Shown piece by piece: positions 26,201 to 40,041 of a stretch of DNA of 64,000 nt. How positions within the stretch are numbered: the stretch's first letter is position 1; each line of letters begins with the position of its first letter. Position numbers and translations under genes: made by a program. Source of the stretch: Galerina marginata (Eukaryota; Basidiomycota; Agaricomycetes; Agaricales; Galerinaceae); the NCBI GenBank assembly GCA_023014335.1, contig JAECYW010000007.1:558001-622000 (forward strand). The letters run 5' to 3'. The notes beneath the pieces were generated by a model. It saw nothing but the letters and a program-made list of their open reading frames with translations. It was not told the DNA's origin and did no database searches.

Positions 26201-26515
26201 ATGGACCAAAACCAAAACATACACAAGGGCGCTGGCGCGAGCTCCTATTCTAGCATTGCCAACCCAGCCAAACCAGCGTCATTGAGGACCACTGAAGTAT
26301 GTTTTGTCCGGTGACCCAGGTATGGCTTGTCTCATATTTCCTAGGTTCATCGTGGCCCTCCTGCCATGCATCCAAAGGGTGCCAGTGCTGGGCCCCAGTT
26401 CGGAGTCCACCTGCACACCAAGCGCAACAGGAAAGAGCACTACGGGGTCATCGAGTCCCATCCCGGCATCATCGAGAGCACCAATATCGAGCCCTTAAAG
26501 CACGAGTTGATGTAA
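26201..26515 (+). CDS. 88-residue hypothetical protein, two exons
   Basis: Exons 26201-26296 and 26345-26515 join in phase 0 across a 48-nt intron (gtatgt...cctag). The protein begins MDQNQNIHKGAGASSYSS and continues HRGPPAMHPKGASAGPQFGV, then HTKRNRKEHYGVIESHPG, ending EPLKHELM. It is hydrophilic with no membrane helix, signal peptide or zinc-binding pattern. The clean intron, short distance to neighbours (74 bp after the RsfS-like stop, 61 bp before SPF45) and ordinary composition support a real gene. No family recognised. Confidence 0.6.
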
Positions 26516-26576
26516 TTTGTAATTTGTACAATAGCCTCCCAAACAAATATCAAGTCATTTTCTTCCTTCCACCATC

Positions 26577-28773
26577 ATGTCCAGCAGAGCAGGTGGCCTC
26601 TACGGAGGCATCCAGTTCTCCTCGGGCACCGTATTCCAATCTACTGCTGCTCCTCTCGATCCTCCAAAACAAAAACCAGCCAAAGAAGACGACCTTGTCA
26701 TCGTCCCACCAACCCCCGCGCCACCAGCGCCGACGCCCACCGCAGCTGCACCCCCAGCGGCGGCAGCGGCCCCAGGAAAACCCACAGCTGGTATCTCTCC
26801 ATCTGCTCCCCATTTTGTTCCGTAGAGCCCACTCATTGAAATGATCCATTCGATATCAACCAAAAGCGTGGTCTGCCGCCCTCGCTTTCGCCCCCGTCCG
26901 CCGGAACCAGGCGCAGAAAGCGAAACCCGTGGCACCCCGCCTGCCCGCCGGCGCCTCCGTCCTGGCCCCAGCTGCAGGGCTATCGTCGACCGCCATCGTT
27001 TTCGCCGCACCCGTTTTGGTCGACACCACCAAGCCGACCCCGACCCCAGACTCGAGTGCCACCACCCAGGGATGGGGACGAAAGGTCAAGCCGCCCTCTA
27101 TGATCCTCGATGAAGATGTCAACGGGTTCAAGCCCACCCAGAAAAAGAAAACGGGGAAAGGCAAAGGCAAAAAGGTGAGTGCCACACTCCATCACGATTG
27201 ACTTGTTCTCATCTTGCCTCAGAATAAGAATGCACCTGCCATGCCCACCTGGGACCCTCTGGAGCCATACGACCCGCTGCGCCCGAACGACTACAACGAA
27301 TACAAGATCTGGCGCACCAAAGAGCGCATCGACAGGCGCGAACGGCTTGCCGAGCAACGCAGGATGGAGGAACGCAAGCGGTCCAGGCGGAGTGCCAGCT
27401 ACTCCGACTCTGAGGGCACCGGCTCGGATCGCGACGAGGACGAGCGGCCCAAGAAGGCTGGTATGTTGTTTCTGCCGCATTCAATTCTCATGGTTCACAA
27501 TTCTCTTGCAGGGAGGTTCGACACATTCGACCATTGGTCCAGAGGTCGTGACAGCACCAGCGCCCCCGCACCTATCCAGGATGCCCCTCCCGTCGCTGTA
27601 GACCGAGCTCTCACAGGCGACGAAGCCTTCCAACGCCGACTCGCCATGTCCATGAGGCCCCGGTCCCCGATGCCCGCTGTATCGCCCATCCCAACACCGT
27701 CAGAGGACGACCCGATGAGCAGCGTACCCGTATCTCGCGCACCGGTCCCAGAAACAGGCGAGGAGGCCTACCTCCGCCGCTTGGCCATGTCTGCCATGAA
27801 GACTGCAACACCCGCAGCCATAGCTGCGGCAACAGCATCAGTACCAACACCGCCAGAACGCCCCCGCTCGCCGTCGCCGCCGGCACTCGCCTACAACCCC
27901 TTCGCCCCGCCCTCTGTACCTCCGCCGCCGCCACCTGGTCCCCCAGGGGCTGTCCCGACTGTATTTGAGGCGAAAGCAAAAGCGGCCGCCGCGATTGCCG
28001 CGCGGCTGAGCGCAATGGCTGCATCTGCTGGCGCGTCGTCCTCTCCCGCGCCACCCGCAGAGCCCTCTCCTCCTTCTGAAGATAAAAAGTGTGTATTGAC
28101 TTGACTGGCATTATAACTCTTTCTCATTACGTCACCCAGACCTGACCCACACGGTTTCGCCGCCCGCCTTATGGCGAAATGGGGCCACAAAGAAGGACAA
28201 GGGCTCGGCGCCGACGCATCGGGCATCGTCAACGCCCTTACCGTCGAGCAGGTCCAAGCAAAAGGCGGCAAAGGCAAGCCCGGCCGGACCTCTACACCGT
28301 CTGGGTCCGGCTCTGGCAAAGGCATCGGTGTCGGCTCCAAGATGGGCAAGATCATCAACAACAACGAGGACGCGAAGACGCGAGAAGACCGGGAGAGGTT
28401 CGGAGAGCCGAGTCGCGTGGTCGTGCTCACAAACATGGTTGGGCCTGAGGACTTGGATGACGGGGATCTGCGTGAAGAAATTGGTTTGTGCTGCAAAACG
28501 TTGTTTTGGTTATCAGGGATGCTGATTGAGGCTTTTGTAGGCGACGAATGCTCCAAGAACGGCACGGTCGAAAGAGTCATCGTGCATGCTCTGCAACCCC
28601 CACCGCCTAACCCGGACGATGCGGTCCGCATCTTTGTGCTTTTTGCTGGCCCCGTCGGTGCGTGGAAGACCGTCCGCGAGCTCGATGGTCGTTACTTTGG
28701 TGGTCGCACAGTACGTGCGAGATACTTCCCTGAGCCTGCCTTTGCTCGATACGATCTCGACCGTGCCTTATAA
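26577..28773 (+). CDS. SPF45: SPF45/RBM17-like splicing factor
   Basis: Nuclear splicing factor that binds U2AF-homology ligand motifs and helps second-step 3' splice site choice. [17 protein letters not shown] at 26577 is the conserved start; after an Ala/Pro-rich stretch, [19 protein letters not shown] matches the SPF45 N-terminal motif. The middle is charged and proline-rich (PEIP-like repeats of [12 protein letters not shown] and [12 protein letters not shown] near 27620 and 27760). The G-patch is [20 protein letters not shown] (about 28150-28215). The C-terminal U2AF-homology RRM shows [35 protein letters not shown] and [15 protein letters not shown], where R-x-F of RYF is the ligand-binding signature. 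Ends DLDRAL at 28773. Four introns. Single, complete copy. Confidence 0.93.
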
Positions 28774-28974
28774 TTATGCCTTCGTGATATATAGTTGTCT
28801 CAGCATTGTTTTTTGGTTTTCAATCAGTCTAGCAACACCTGTATATATCTCCGTAATTATGGATCATGTCCACTATCTACTACTGAGACAGGAACCAAGT
28901 GATTAATTTTTTGACTACACCCACTCGTACGATACAACGTCTTGACCGAGACCTTCCCAATTGCAAGTTACTGT

Positions 28975-31482
<2,508 letters not shown>

Positions 31483-31658
31483 GATGGTACAAAAGTTGAG
31501 CCAGTTCCCGATCGCAAACGAAAACGCGCGAAACCTCCCGGCCAATCATGACCTCGTGATTTATGCCCAACCCGGCATTCCGTTCTTCCGTTCCGAACTT
31601 TAAATCTAACAAAAATTAGTCTAATGATACAATTACACTACAATTTCTTATTTCTTAT

Positions 31659-34210
31659 TCATCGTATTGCCCCCAGCGGATCCTGATACCCTTCACTTCT
31701 GGACGGCGTTTGATCGCGAGACTTTCTTGCTTCCCGTCTCAGGCTTGTTGACGTCGGGGGAGGGGGTCGCGGCATCAGCGCCGTTGGCACCGCAGATGTG
31801 GGAGCCGAGAAGCTTGACCGAGTGTAATTCCAAGGCGCTCGTTGTGAAAAATCGGCAGCGCCTTTCGGAATAGTGGGTGGAGAAGATAAAGGGCCTGGCG
31901 AGCGAGGCCGAGCGCGATGCGCACTAGAGTGCTTTAGTTGCGAATCGGTGACAGGCACTGGCACTGGTGGGACAACTATGGCGGAGGCACTTGCTGCTTG
32001 CAACTCTTCGCTCTCCTTCTGTGCTTTCACTCTCCTCCTCGTCTTTTCTTCTCCACCGACCAGTCTGTCGTCATCAAGTTTCATGGCGTTTGTCATTAGC
32101 ACATCCCTTACATAGGACAGAGATTCTAGAGCTTCTTGTTTCTGTTTCTTGATCCTTTCAGTATCTTTAGCTTCGCTTTCATCTTGGAGAAGAGCATCCA
32201 CGATCCAAGCTAGTGATTCTCCTAAGCTTTTATCTCTTGAATGCATTTGGGATATGTCTCTTTCTATCTCGAAACGTGTCCGAGGTTCCCATGGTGGTCT
32301 TTCTTCGACAGGTCTTTCATCGACAAGCGGGAATGAGGATAGTTGTTGATGAGGCGTCCTTACTCCCAGCGTTGCAGCCAATTCCGGAATATTACGCTGG
32401 AAATCAGGTAAATGTCAACAAGTTACCATAGACGAATAAGATCTTACACGTATCTCCGTCACGGCATTCATAAAGGTTTTGTTAATACCTAAACTTTCTC
32501 CTCGTTCGACTAGGCCACGAGTGAACATCTCTGAAATACCAACTGGAGAAGATGCTTGTCTGGAATGATTTCGACCAATACCCTCTAAATGAGACGATGG
32601 AGATATTGTTGAAGGCGGTCGCCCATTTCGACTCTGCCTCGGCGATGAATTGGAGAGTGTTGTCGGCACTTCTATTGGAATATCTAACAGGGTACGGTTT
32701 TCCATCACAATAGATGCACCCGTAGCTGGGCTTGGCGCCAACTGGAGAGCTAAAGCTTGACGAAGTAGAAGAATGGCGTGGTGAGGAGCTCCTTCGACTT
32801 TCATAGAAGAACTTGGTGAGGGATAGCGCAACAATGTTGTCAGTTGTCCACTATAGTCTGCAGGAATCACTAAATCTAATATCAATGTCCGGTTGACTGG
32901 GACAAAAACATAATTACCCACACTCGTTACGGATCCTGATGAGCATAGCGACGCAAACCCACTGTGCCAAATCAAGTGTAGCATCACAAGCAAAAAGGCC
33001 ATCCCATAGCTTCAGGGCATCCGCCATGCTGAATTCGCGAGTAAATAGCAGTCTTAGCCAACGACTGTAATAGATACGGTTAACTTTCGAATCACACACC
33101 TCCACCCCAAATGAGTTGCTTACATCCCATAGATTTGAGGTTCGATCCCACCCTTCTGCATTTGTTGCCACAAGACTGGATCGCATGCCTGGAGCAAATT
33201 TGACTGGATATGATTGCAGGCTTGAACGATTGGGGCGATATAAGGTCGGATGCCATTTTGACCGTTAGGGATAATGACGTGGTTAGGGAAAGGCGTCAAT
33301 GGGTTTTTCGCTGAAGCTGGTGTATCAGCCGATTCTCGCCATTCATACCACTGAGAGACCCCATTCATTACAGCGTTGAACAGGTCCCAAGAGTCCGCTG
33401 CAACAAAATGCGCCGAACAGAGTTCTTTAAGATCTTTGTAACGATTTTCTTGCATTTCTTCTTCGGCAATTGCATCATAATGAACCGCAAAATATAGCGG
33501 AGCCAGTAGTTCATGCATTCCTAGACGGTGAGAGTATTAATGAATATACTTCTTGGAGAAATGAAGCATACCCTGCCGGTATCCTATGGCCGGATTTGCG
33601 ATAGAATACAAGAAAAGGATGTTGGTGAGTTCTGCTTGTACCTCGCTTTCACGAAAGAAAGAAATGTCGGGAAACCTAATCGGGATCTGTCAATCCGCGT
33701 ACTAGAAAGAATAAACATGCTTCTTACGTGCGCTCAACATCCTGGGATATAACCTTTCGTAGTTCAACGCCTGCAAACCACTCGTTCCAGGGATTCTGAG
33801 AGGATCATTTAACGAGATGCGGGAGCAAAGCATGACCTGCAAAAATGTCATACCTCGTTGTGAAGACTGAGAGGATTAACCAAATCAAGATTGCCAGAGC
33901 CCTCTATTGGTTTTGGCTGGGCGTTCTGAGCATGAATGTTTTTCGCGTACTTAGCGTCTGGCGCCCGCGACTTCTCTTCAAGCAAATTTGTGTACGCTTT
34001 CCGTGAGGAACGTATCAACTCCAAAAGAGTAACAGAACGAGATGGTAGCGAGGCCTGTAGGGGTTCTTCCTCTGCGAGGAAAAGCTGGAACAGAACATGT
34101 TAGCTGGCAGCAAGGTGAATGCGATGAGATCCAGGGTAGACCTTCCAAGCAAGACTCCTTCCAGCTACGCTGATGGAATCAGTGGGCGCTGAATAAAGTT
34201 TCTCCGCCAT
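31659..34210 (-). CDS. TBC1D5/Gyp6-like Rab GTPase-activating protein
   Basis: Second RabGAP of the window. MAEKLYSAPTDSISVAGRSLAWK starts at 34210; then SRSVTLLELIRSSRKAYTNL and NPLSLHNENPWNEWFAGVEL. The arginine finger is ISQDVERTFPDISFFRE (about 33750-33650) and the glutamine finger YRQGMHELLAPLYF (about 33560-33490). TBC1D5 features follow: the separated TBC segment QIYGIRWLRLLFTREFSMAD (about 33130-33030) and KLWDGLFACDATLDLAQWVC. The C-terminal half is Ser/Pro-rich and charged (31660-32900) with RIKKQKQEALESLSYVRDVL and ends DPLGAIR. TBC1D5 acts on Rab7 with retromer in animals, and yeast Gyp6 on Ypt6; which applies here is not decided. Introns are frequent in the N-terminal half. Confidence 0.88.
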
Positions 34211-34910
34211 TATCGCATCCTTGCACTTAGATAGCGTGATGCCAGACGAGAAGAGACGATCATATAATTTCCTGAAGGTCCTGCAATATTACACCCATGA
34301 CGTCGCGATAGATGAGATTGGTAAACTGACTGAAGCAGTTCTAAACGAGGTCCACTTTCCATCTTCCGAAAATCTGTCAAAGCATGTAAGGACGCAGGTC
34401 AACGAAGCCGAGCTTTGTTGGTTCGTAATGCTTTTGAGCGCGGGTGCGCAACATCAGGGGGTCGGTTACGACTTCCTCGTTGCTTCCTTGTTTGGCTGAA
34501 TGAGATTACAACAAACAATGGTACCAGTGGGCTTTACAAATCTAGTTAACCACATTCTCAGCGTTAATCAACCGAGACGACGAGTACAATTATTGAAAGA
34601 GGAAGACCCCTTACTAAAACAAAATACATAATTACACATGTGTGATTTGAGACGAGTACGACGACAAAGACTCAAAGTTGCAAATTTGAGTACATAAGTA
34701 TTTGTTCTCGCCAACCCAACAATATCAGGATCTGTAGCCAGTGCGCTGATAAAATGTCAGGCCATAAAGCATACTTCCATATTGAAGAAGTACGCAGAAG
34801 GGCTAGGAATTTTTCTGGGGAGGGCAAATGCTCCGTCGTGGCTTCCAGAACGAGATGGACCATGGAATATTTTGGAACGCCTAGGATTATAGTCACAAAT
34901 GGCAGGGAGA
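34211..34910. other. intergenic region between Gyp6-like start and Rmd5 stop
   Basis: 700 bp. A plus-strand ORF at 34221-34499 (92 codons, MHLDSVMPDEKRRSYNFLKV) is divergent from the RabGAP but has no recognised motif, and no introns can be joined to it. The rest is probably 5' leader of the RabGAP and 3' UTR of Rmd5. Confidence 0.5.
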
Positions 34911-36342
34911 CTACAGGTAAATCCGTTGAGCTGCTCCAATCATGGTTTCGACCGGGCAATATGGGCATTTCGAACGGCTGCAGAACACAGATGAACAATG
35001 AGACGAGCGAATAAATGAAGACATGTTGTAACTCGCCCTCCAGATTTGTTCAGTTTCTGTAAACTGTCTTTCGAGATGACATGTCCGCAAGTCATCATCA
35101 TTGGCGGATTGGTTTCAGTGGACTGCTCTTTTGATACCAAGCAAGCAAATATCGAGTGATAGCGGTTATCTGAAGATAGAGGAATTTCAATCTGTAAATG
35201 ATTGATTATTGATTAAAGGCAGAGAAAGCACATCGCAGGGCAAGACGCACTGGCAATTCATCCATTTGACTCCATTCACCCTTTCTGTCGCCCATGACCT
35301 TTCTGCCCTTTTCAATCCGTGCAAGAGCGCCACCACCACCAATATCTCCTACCACGCGAAGTGGGACCTGTCGGCTCATACCAAGGCTAGCGCAATACTC
35401 TTTAGCAAATAGCGGTTCAAGGTCAAAATGAAGCGTTGGGAGAGCGAGGTCTTTGTATATGGAAGCCTGGAGTTTCGACAGAGGCAGGAAAGCTACACAA
35501 GCCATGAGCCTTCGAAATTCGAATTCATGCTCTTTGTAAAAGGGCCGAAGGTTCTCGTTTGCATACGATATTGCCGATAATGGGTTGGGTGGGTGAGATG
35601 ATAAAAGCAGCCGAATATACTGTGAGCGATGTAGATAAAATTCAAGAGGGGAATTACGGGATTGAAGAAATGACTGATGACTTTTCGCCCATCTGCGTAA
35701 GAGGACAGTCAGTGGGGGCTTAGTGACTTAGCCATATTACAAAGGTACCTCAGAGCCGGAACTATGTCTTGATTTCGCAATGCTTTGAGGATTTGGTGTA
35801 AGTCGACAAATTGATTTCGGAGGTCCTCAGAGATCTTGATATTGGATTCCTGAGAAGTGCTTAGGGGAAGGCCTGGTTTCCCATACCCTGTTCACATACC
35901 TGAAGGAAGGTCTCCGCAACTTCAAACTGGCCGGTCCTAAGGAGATGCAATGCAATGGTCCTTTCCAACGCCGTCACAGACGTTGCAGACGAAAACAGGT
36001 CTGAATATGACGGCAAAGGCGCTGTAAATTTCTAGAAGTTACTTTTGAGCGACATCGAAATGGTTCAAAGGATGCCCTTCGTGCCTTGTCCAGTGCCTTT
36101 CCCAGTCGAGATAAGACGGAATAAACCTCCTTCTGACGTTCATCGACTTCCTTTTTTTTAGCTTCCACGACCTGTGCCAGTTGTTTGAGATCGTCCTCCG
36201 TGCAACTTCCAGCCAGAAAGGCCTCCTTGGCGGCCTGAAGGGACCAAAGGAGGGAATCGAGTGATTGTCCAATGGAAGGGCCTTTTCCGTTTGGGGCCGT
36301 CAGCTTTTCCAGTTTGGTCAACTCCTTCAATAATGAGTCCAT
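34911..36342 (-). CDS. RMD5: Rmd5/Gid2 RING-type E3 ubiquitin ligase subunit of the GID/CTLH complex
   Basis: Catalytic subunit of the GID complex, which degrades gluconeogenic enzymes in yeast. MDSLLKELTKLEKLTAPNGK starts at 36342. The LisH/CTLH part follows: ALERTIALHLLRTGQFEVAE (about 35960), SNIKISEDLRNQFVDLHQIL, LRNQDIVPALRWAKSHQSFL, then RSQYIRLLLSSHPPNPLSAI and FYKEHEFEFRRLMACVAFLP. The C-terminal degenerate RING is NPPMMMTCGHVISKDSLQKL (about 35100-35050) joined to KCPYCPVETMIGAAQRIYL. The last intron, 35036-34978, must be read as GC-AG (GG|gcgagt) to keep the second CxxC in frame. Divergent from Nsa1 with 209 bp between starts. Confidence 0.9.
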
Positions 36343-36551
36343 GACGAACGCTCAGAACAGTTGTCCGGCGAACGATAGAATGATTAGCCCAGTCAAAGCC
36401 TAGCACAGAGTCGAAGCAGAGGGAGAGCCAGTGAGAGGTCCGAGAGGAGAGGCGTGCTGACGTAACGGAAGCACCCGAGCTTTCTTCGGAAATAAATTGC
36501 CTAATTTTGATTTATTTTAGGCTTTTCTCAATCCAGCTTCATCCATTAAAA

Positions 36552-37993
36552 ATGTCGAGGTTCATACTTGGAGACGAACTCGGGAACATCAAGATTCTGC
36601 ACTACTCCAATTCCGAAGAACCTAAATGCACCGTCAAGACAATATATCGTAGGGATTCAACTCCCCGCAATGGTGTTCAACGTCTTGCAACCTCATCTCA
36701 AAGTATTGTAGCAAAGACCCCAGTGTGTGCTTTGTTATCCTTATCAAATTCTGGAATGGGCTAATCCAAATGTCACAAGCAAAGCTTGCCGCAGCCTTCT
36801 CAGATGGGTCCTGTTTTCTTTCCACTGTGAATGGGGAGGACATTCACGAGGTGATCCTGCAATGGGAAGAACCGCATATTGCGAGTAATAAATTTATCGG
36901 AATGTCATTGAACGAAAGGTTGTACTATTTTATGTTACCTGTACCACCCTCTTACTGCTCCTGAATAGTTCCGCTTATACCTGCACGTCAAATGGAATCC
37001 TTCGAAGAGTTCCCTTCGTAATTGAAGAGGAAAAGGCTCGGCTTGAAGAAACCCAGTTTGCCAGTCTTCCGACTCGCCTATGCGATTGGAGGCTTTCGGG
37101 AAACGGCGAGAGTTTTGCTTACGGAGGCGACGAAGTCGATCTCTCCGTCTGGAATACCGAGCTTGCGTTCCAGCCTCAGCAAACCTCGACAGCATCCTCT
37201 GCACTTTCCAAAAAAAGAAAACGGAATGACGATCTGTTCCCTGGAGAAATCTGGAGAGCTCGAAACGTGCATTGTTTCTGTTCCATATCACAATATACCT
37301 CTAGACTTAAACGCAATGCACTAGGTTCCGAATGATCACCTGGGCCTCCGTCAACCGATCCGCATCACTGCTTTGACTTATTCGGCCTATTCCTCAGCGA
37401 CTTGTCACCTAGTGACAGGAACCCAATTTGGTGACATCCGAGGTTATGATACAAGAGCTGCTCGTCGGCCAATCTCAAATTGGGTAGGCATCTGTAAGGT
37501 CGGAGGGGTGAAATCCATTGAAAAGGGAATTTCAGAATTGTGGGTATTGTCAACCCCTTACCAGAAATATTGACGATCGATGACGTTAGCGAGTTATTTA
37601 TGAGCGACAACAGCTCGACTTTGTCCTCGGTAGACTTGCGTACTGGTGGCATCCTGTACAGTTACAAAGGTTTTTATATGCCCTATTTTGATGTAACTCA
37701 TGATCTGACTTGGGGTATCAGGATTATCAGGTGCTGTAACATCCATAGCTCAATCACCAACAGTCCTCGTTTCCGTGGCGCTGGACAGATATGCTTGTGT
37801 TCACAGTGTTGTTACCCCTCCTTCTCAAGCACGGAGTCACCAGGACAGAAAGGGAGAAGTCCTTGAAAAGTCATATTTGACATCTTTGCCCACAGCAGTG
37901 GTATGGGACCAGTGTCAATCCAAAAAGGTTCTTGTGGAAAATTCTAGTGATGAGGATGAAGAGGTATGGGACAAAATGGAGCATGTTAGTTAG
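36552..37993 (+). CDS. NSA1: Nsa1/WDR74 60S ribosome biogenesis WD-repeat protein
   Basis: Nucleolar beta-propeller protein of pre-60S particles. MSRFILGDELGNIKILHYSN starts at 36552. Later exons give AKLAAAFSDGSCFLSTVNGE, RLCDWRLSGNGESFAYGGDE, VDLSVWNTELAFQPQQ and a basic patch SKKRKRNDDLFPGEIWRARN. The diagnostic block ITALTYSAYSSATCHLVTGT continues QFGDIRGYDTRAARRPISNW (about 37365-37485). The last blade is LSSVDLRTGGILYSYKG and VALDRYACVHSVVTP. It ends in an acidic tail DEDEEVWDKMEHVS at 37993. About six introns. The gene converges with the pirin gene, stops 49 bp apart, so the 3' UTRs probably overlap. Confidence 0.9.
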
Positions 37994-38042
37994 ATTTGGG
38001 CAGTACATAATTCTTGTCTCTTTGATAATACTAAGAACTTGT

Positions 38043-39543
38043 CTATTGGTGAGCTATCTTGCTTTTCCAGGTATGGGCTTGTTCAAAGCCATTTCTTCCT
38101 GTTTGATCTTGGAAATGTTCAACCTTTGTTTGAGAGGCATCATAAGAAAACTCACAGTCAATTAATGTTTTCTGGATTTCTTCCTTTGATGTCATGACAA
38201 ATGGGCCATATTGGAAAACTGTTTGGTCAAGTGGTTCACCAGCAATCTAAATTCCATGGTTATTGAAGCAAAATAACATTGAGCTGAACACTGGTAATTA
38301 CCAAAACTAGTTCAGTGTCCTCAGAGCTAGAGAGAGTGACACCTGTTTGCTCTGAATCTGCTGATAGGACTGCCGTATGGAATGTTGGGATAATCGTCTC
38401 ATCCATGCCAACTTTGAGGGTTCCTTTCCAGGCTGTGAAAATATGTTGAGGTAATCACCAGGATTGGGATTTGTTTACATACAATACAAAAATGCAGTCC
38501 ATCCACTCGCTGAAACAAGTTAATGATTAATTTGTTGATTTTGAAGGGATGCTCACGCAGAGCTTGAAACACGCTGCCATCCTTGTTCAAAGATATATGA
38601 AAGAACCAACACCCTCCAAGTGGCCTAACAGGAGATTCGACGCCGTGGCTTTTTCCACTAATAATCTTGATTTTTACAGGTCCATTAACACCTTCTGGAT
38701 ATGCAACGGGGATTCTGGAGGATTTCAGAAAGTCTCTAATAGCAACCTTTAAAATATCGACATACTCCTCTGGAGAAAGCTCCTGATAGCTCGGTTCCTA
38801 GAGATAACGGCGTTATAAGAAACCTTATCAATCAAGGAAAGAGGAGAAATCTCGACTTACAGACATCTTGTACTGGTAGAGATATAGCGGAATAAGAACG
38901 GTACCCAGCTGGGGCAGAAGACAGCATATTTACCTGCTTTGGTAAATCAACCCATAGTTGAAGGCCGCGAGGATCAGGGGATCCCTTTACGTGAATGGGC
39001 ATTTCAGCATGGATTATTCCCTTCCCGGCGCACATCCACTGTACACCGCCAGGACCTTAAATTTGAAAGAACCGTCAGGTAAATTTTGCATATGACAAGA
39101 ACACCCTAACGGATAGTTCCTTTATGACCGGCAGAGTCTTCATGTCGCCCTGACCTGCAGCAACACTTTAAATTGTAATAGGTGACAAATGCCTTCACTC
39201 TTACTTACCCTTCAAGCATGTAAGTAACTGTGGCCTGTCCTCGATGAGGGTGGTCAGGGAATCCCTACGGGGGTCATGGTAAGATCCAAGTACAAAGGTC
39301 ACTATACGTATAAATACAACTCACTGCACCCTCCTGAACGTGGAAATGGTCGAGTAAGAGGAATGGCGTCAAGTTTCGTAGCTTCATGGAACCGATGCTA
39401 CGCCGGACCAAAGCACCTGCCCCCTATGTTGAAGTTGATCATCAGCGACCGAGAAATATCCTAATCTCGCTCACCTCTGGTGTTTCAACTGCGAGGACAT
39501 TCTTTACAACAAATCGAGAGGTTGTTGTAACTTTAAGAGACAT
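38043..39543 (-). CDS. pirin (cupin-fold, metal-binding)
   Basis: Bicupin protein; animal pirin is a nuclear Fe cofactor and some pirins have quercetinase activity. The start at 39543 gives MSLKVTTTSRFVVKNVLAVE. Splicing yields VRRSIGSMKLRNLTPFLLLD, HFHVQEGAGFPDHPHRGQAT (metal-ligand histidines, about 39340-39230), GPGGVQWMCAGKGIIHAEMP (about 39050-38990), PRGLQLWVDLPKQ, then MSEPSYQELSPEEY, VKIKIISGKSHGVESPVRPL and the C-terminal cupin EPLDQTVFQYGPFVMTSKEE. The last exon joins as DYQTGRNGFEQAHTWKSK and stops at 38043. About nine introns. In frame upstream, a further 44 codons from ATG 39675 contain a hydrophobic run (YLLYPFLLHVAITIPFI), which may be untranslated or an alternative N-terminus. 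Confidence 0.88.
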
Positions 39544-40041
39544 GCCAGGAAAGTACGTCGAGTTATTCCACTGGATAAATGGGATGGTGATTGCGACGTG
39601 GAGTAAGAATGGGTACAAGAGATAGCCGTGAACTCGGAACAGCCTCTTAAGTATGCCTATGTCTATCATCGTCATCTACACTTGTACACATTTTTCCGAC
39701 CATGACTTCGTGCCTGCCATGACTGAGACTGCATGTTGAGTGGGATAATAGATTCAAATTGGGGTAGCTTACTGCAAAGATGATGTTCATTACGTGAAGC
39801 GATTGGCTAATCAACTATGTACTTACACAACATGGGTCAACAACGCATTCGAACATGAACTTTTGAAGTTTGAGTTGCTGACGTCGATAAAATTGCGTGA
39901 GTCAAATTACGATTCACGTCCACGAAGTCCAATTCCAATACTAAGCATTAGTTATCCTCGCAGGATAACATAATTAAGTCGTTTCAACATAGAGCATAAA
40001 GTTGAATCCTTAAAGGCACAGTGAACCGCTTAGTCCACTAA
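39544..40041. other. intergenic region upstream of pirin
   Basis: 498 bp between the pirin start and the permease stop, AT-rich, with the in-frame pirin extension at 39544-39675. Beyond that I see no gene, repeat or RNA. Confidence 0.6.

Noticed and set aside
33139..33149. GGTTCGATCCC, a tRNA T-loop-like sequence
   Set aside because: It lies in a conserved RabGAP exon (QIYGI) and no acceptor stem or anticodon arm can be built around it.
34221..34499. Plus-strand ORF of 92 codons divergent from the RabGAP
   Set aside because: No conserved motif or intron; could be real but there is no positive support.
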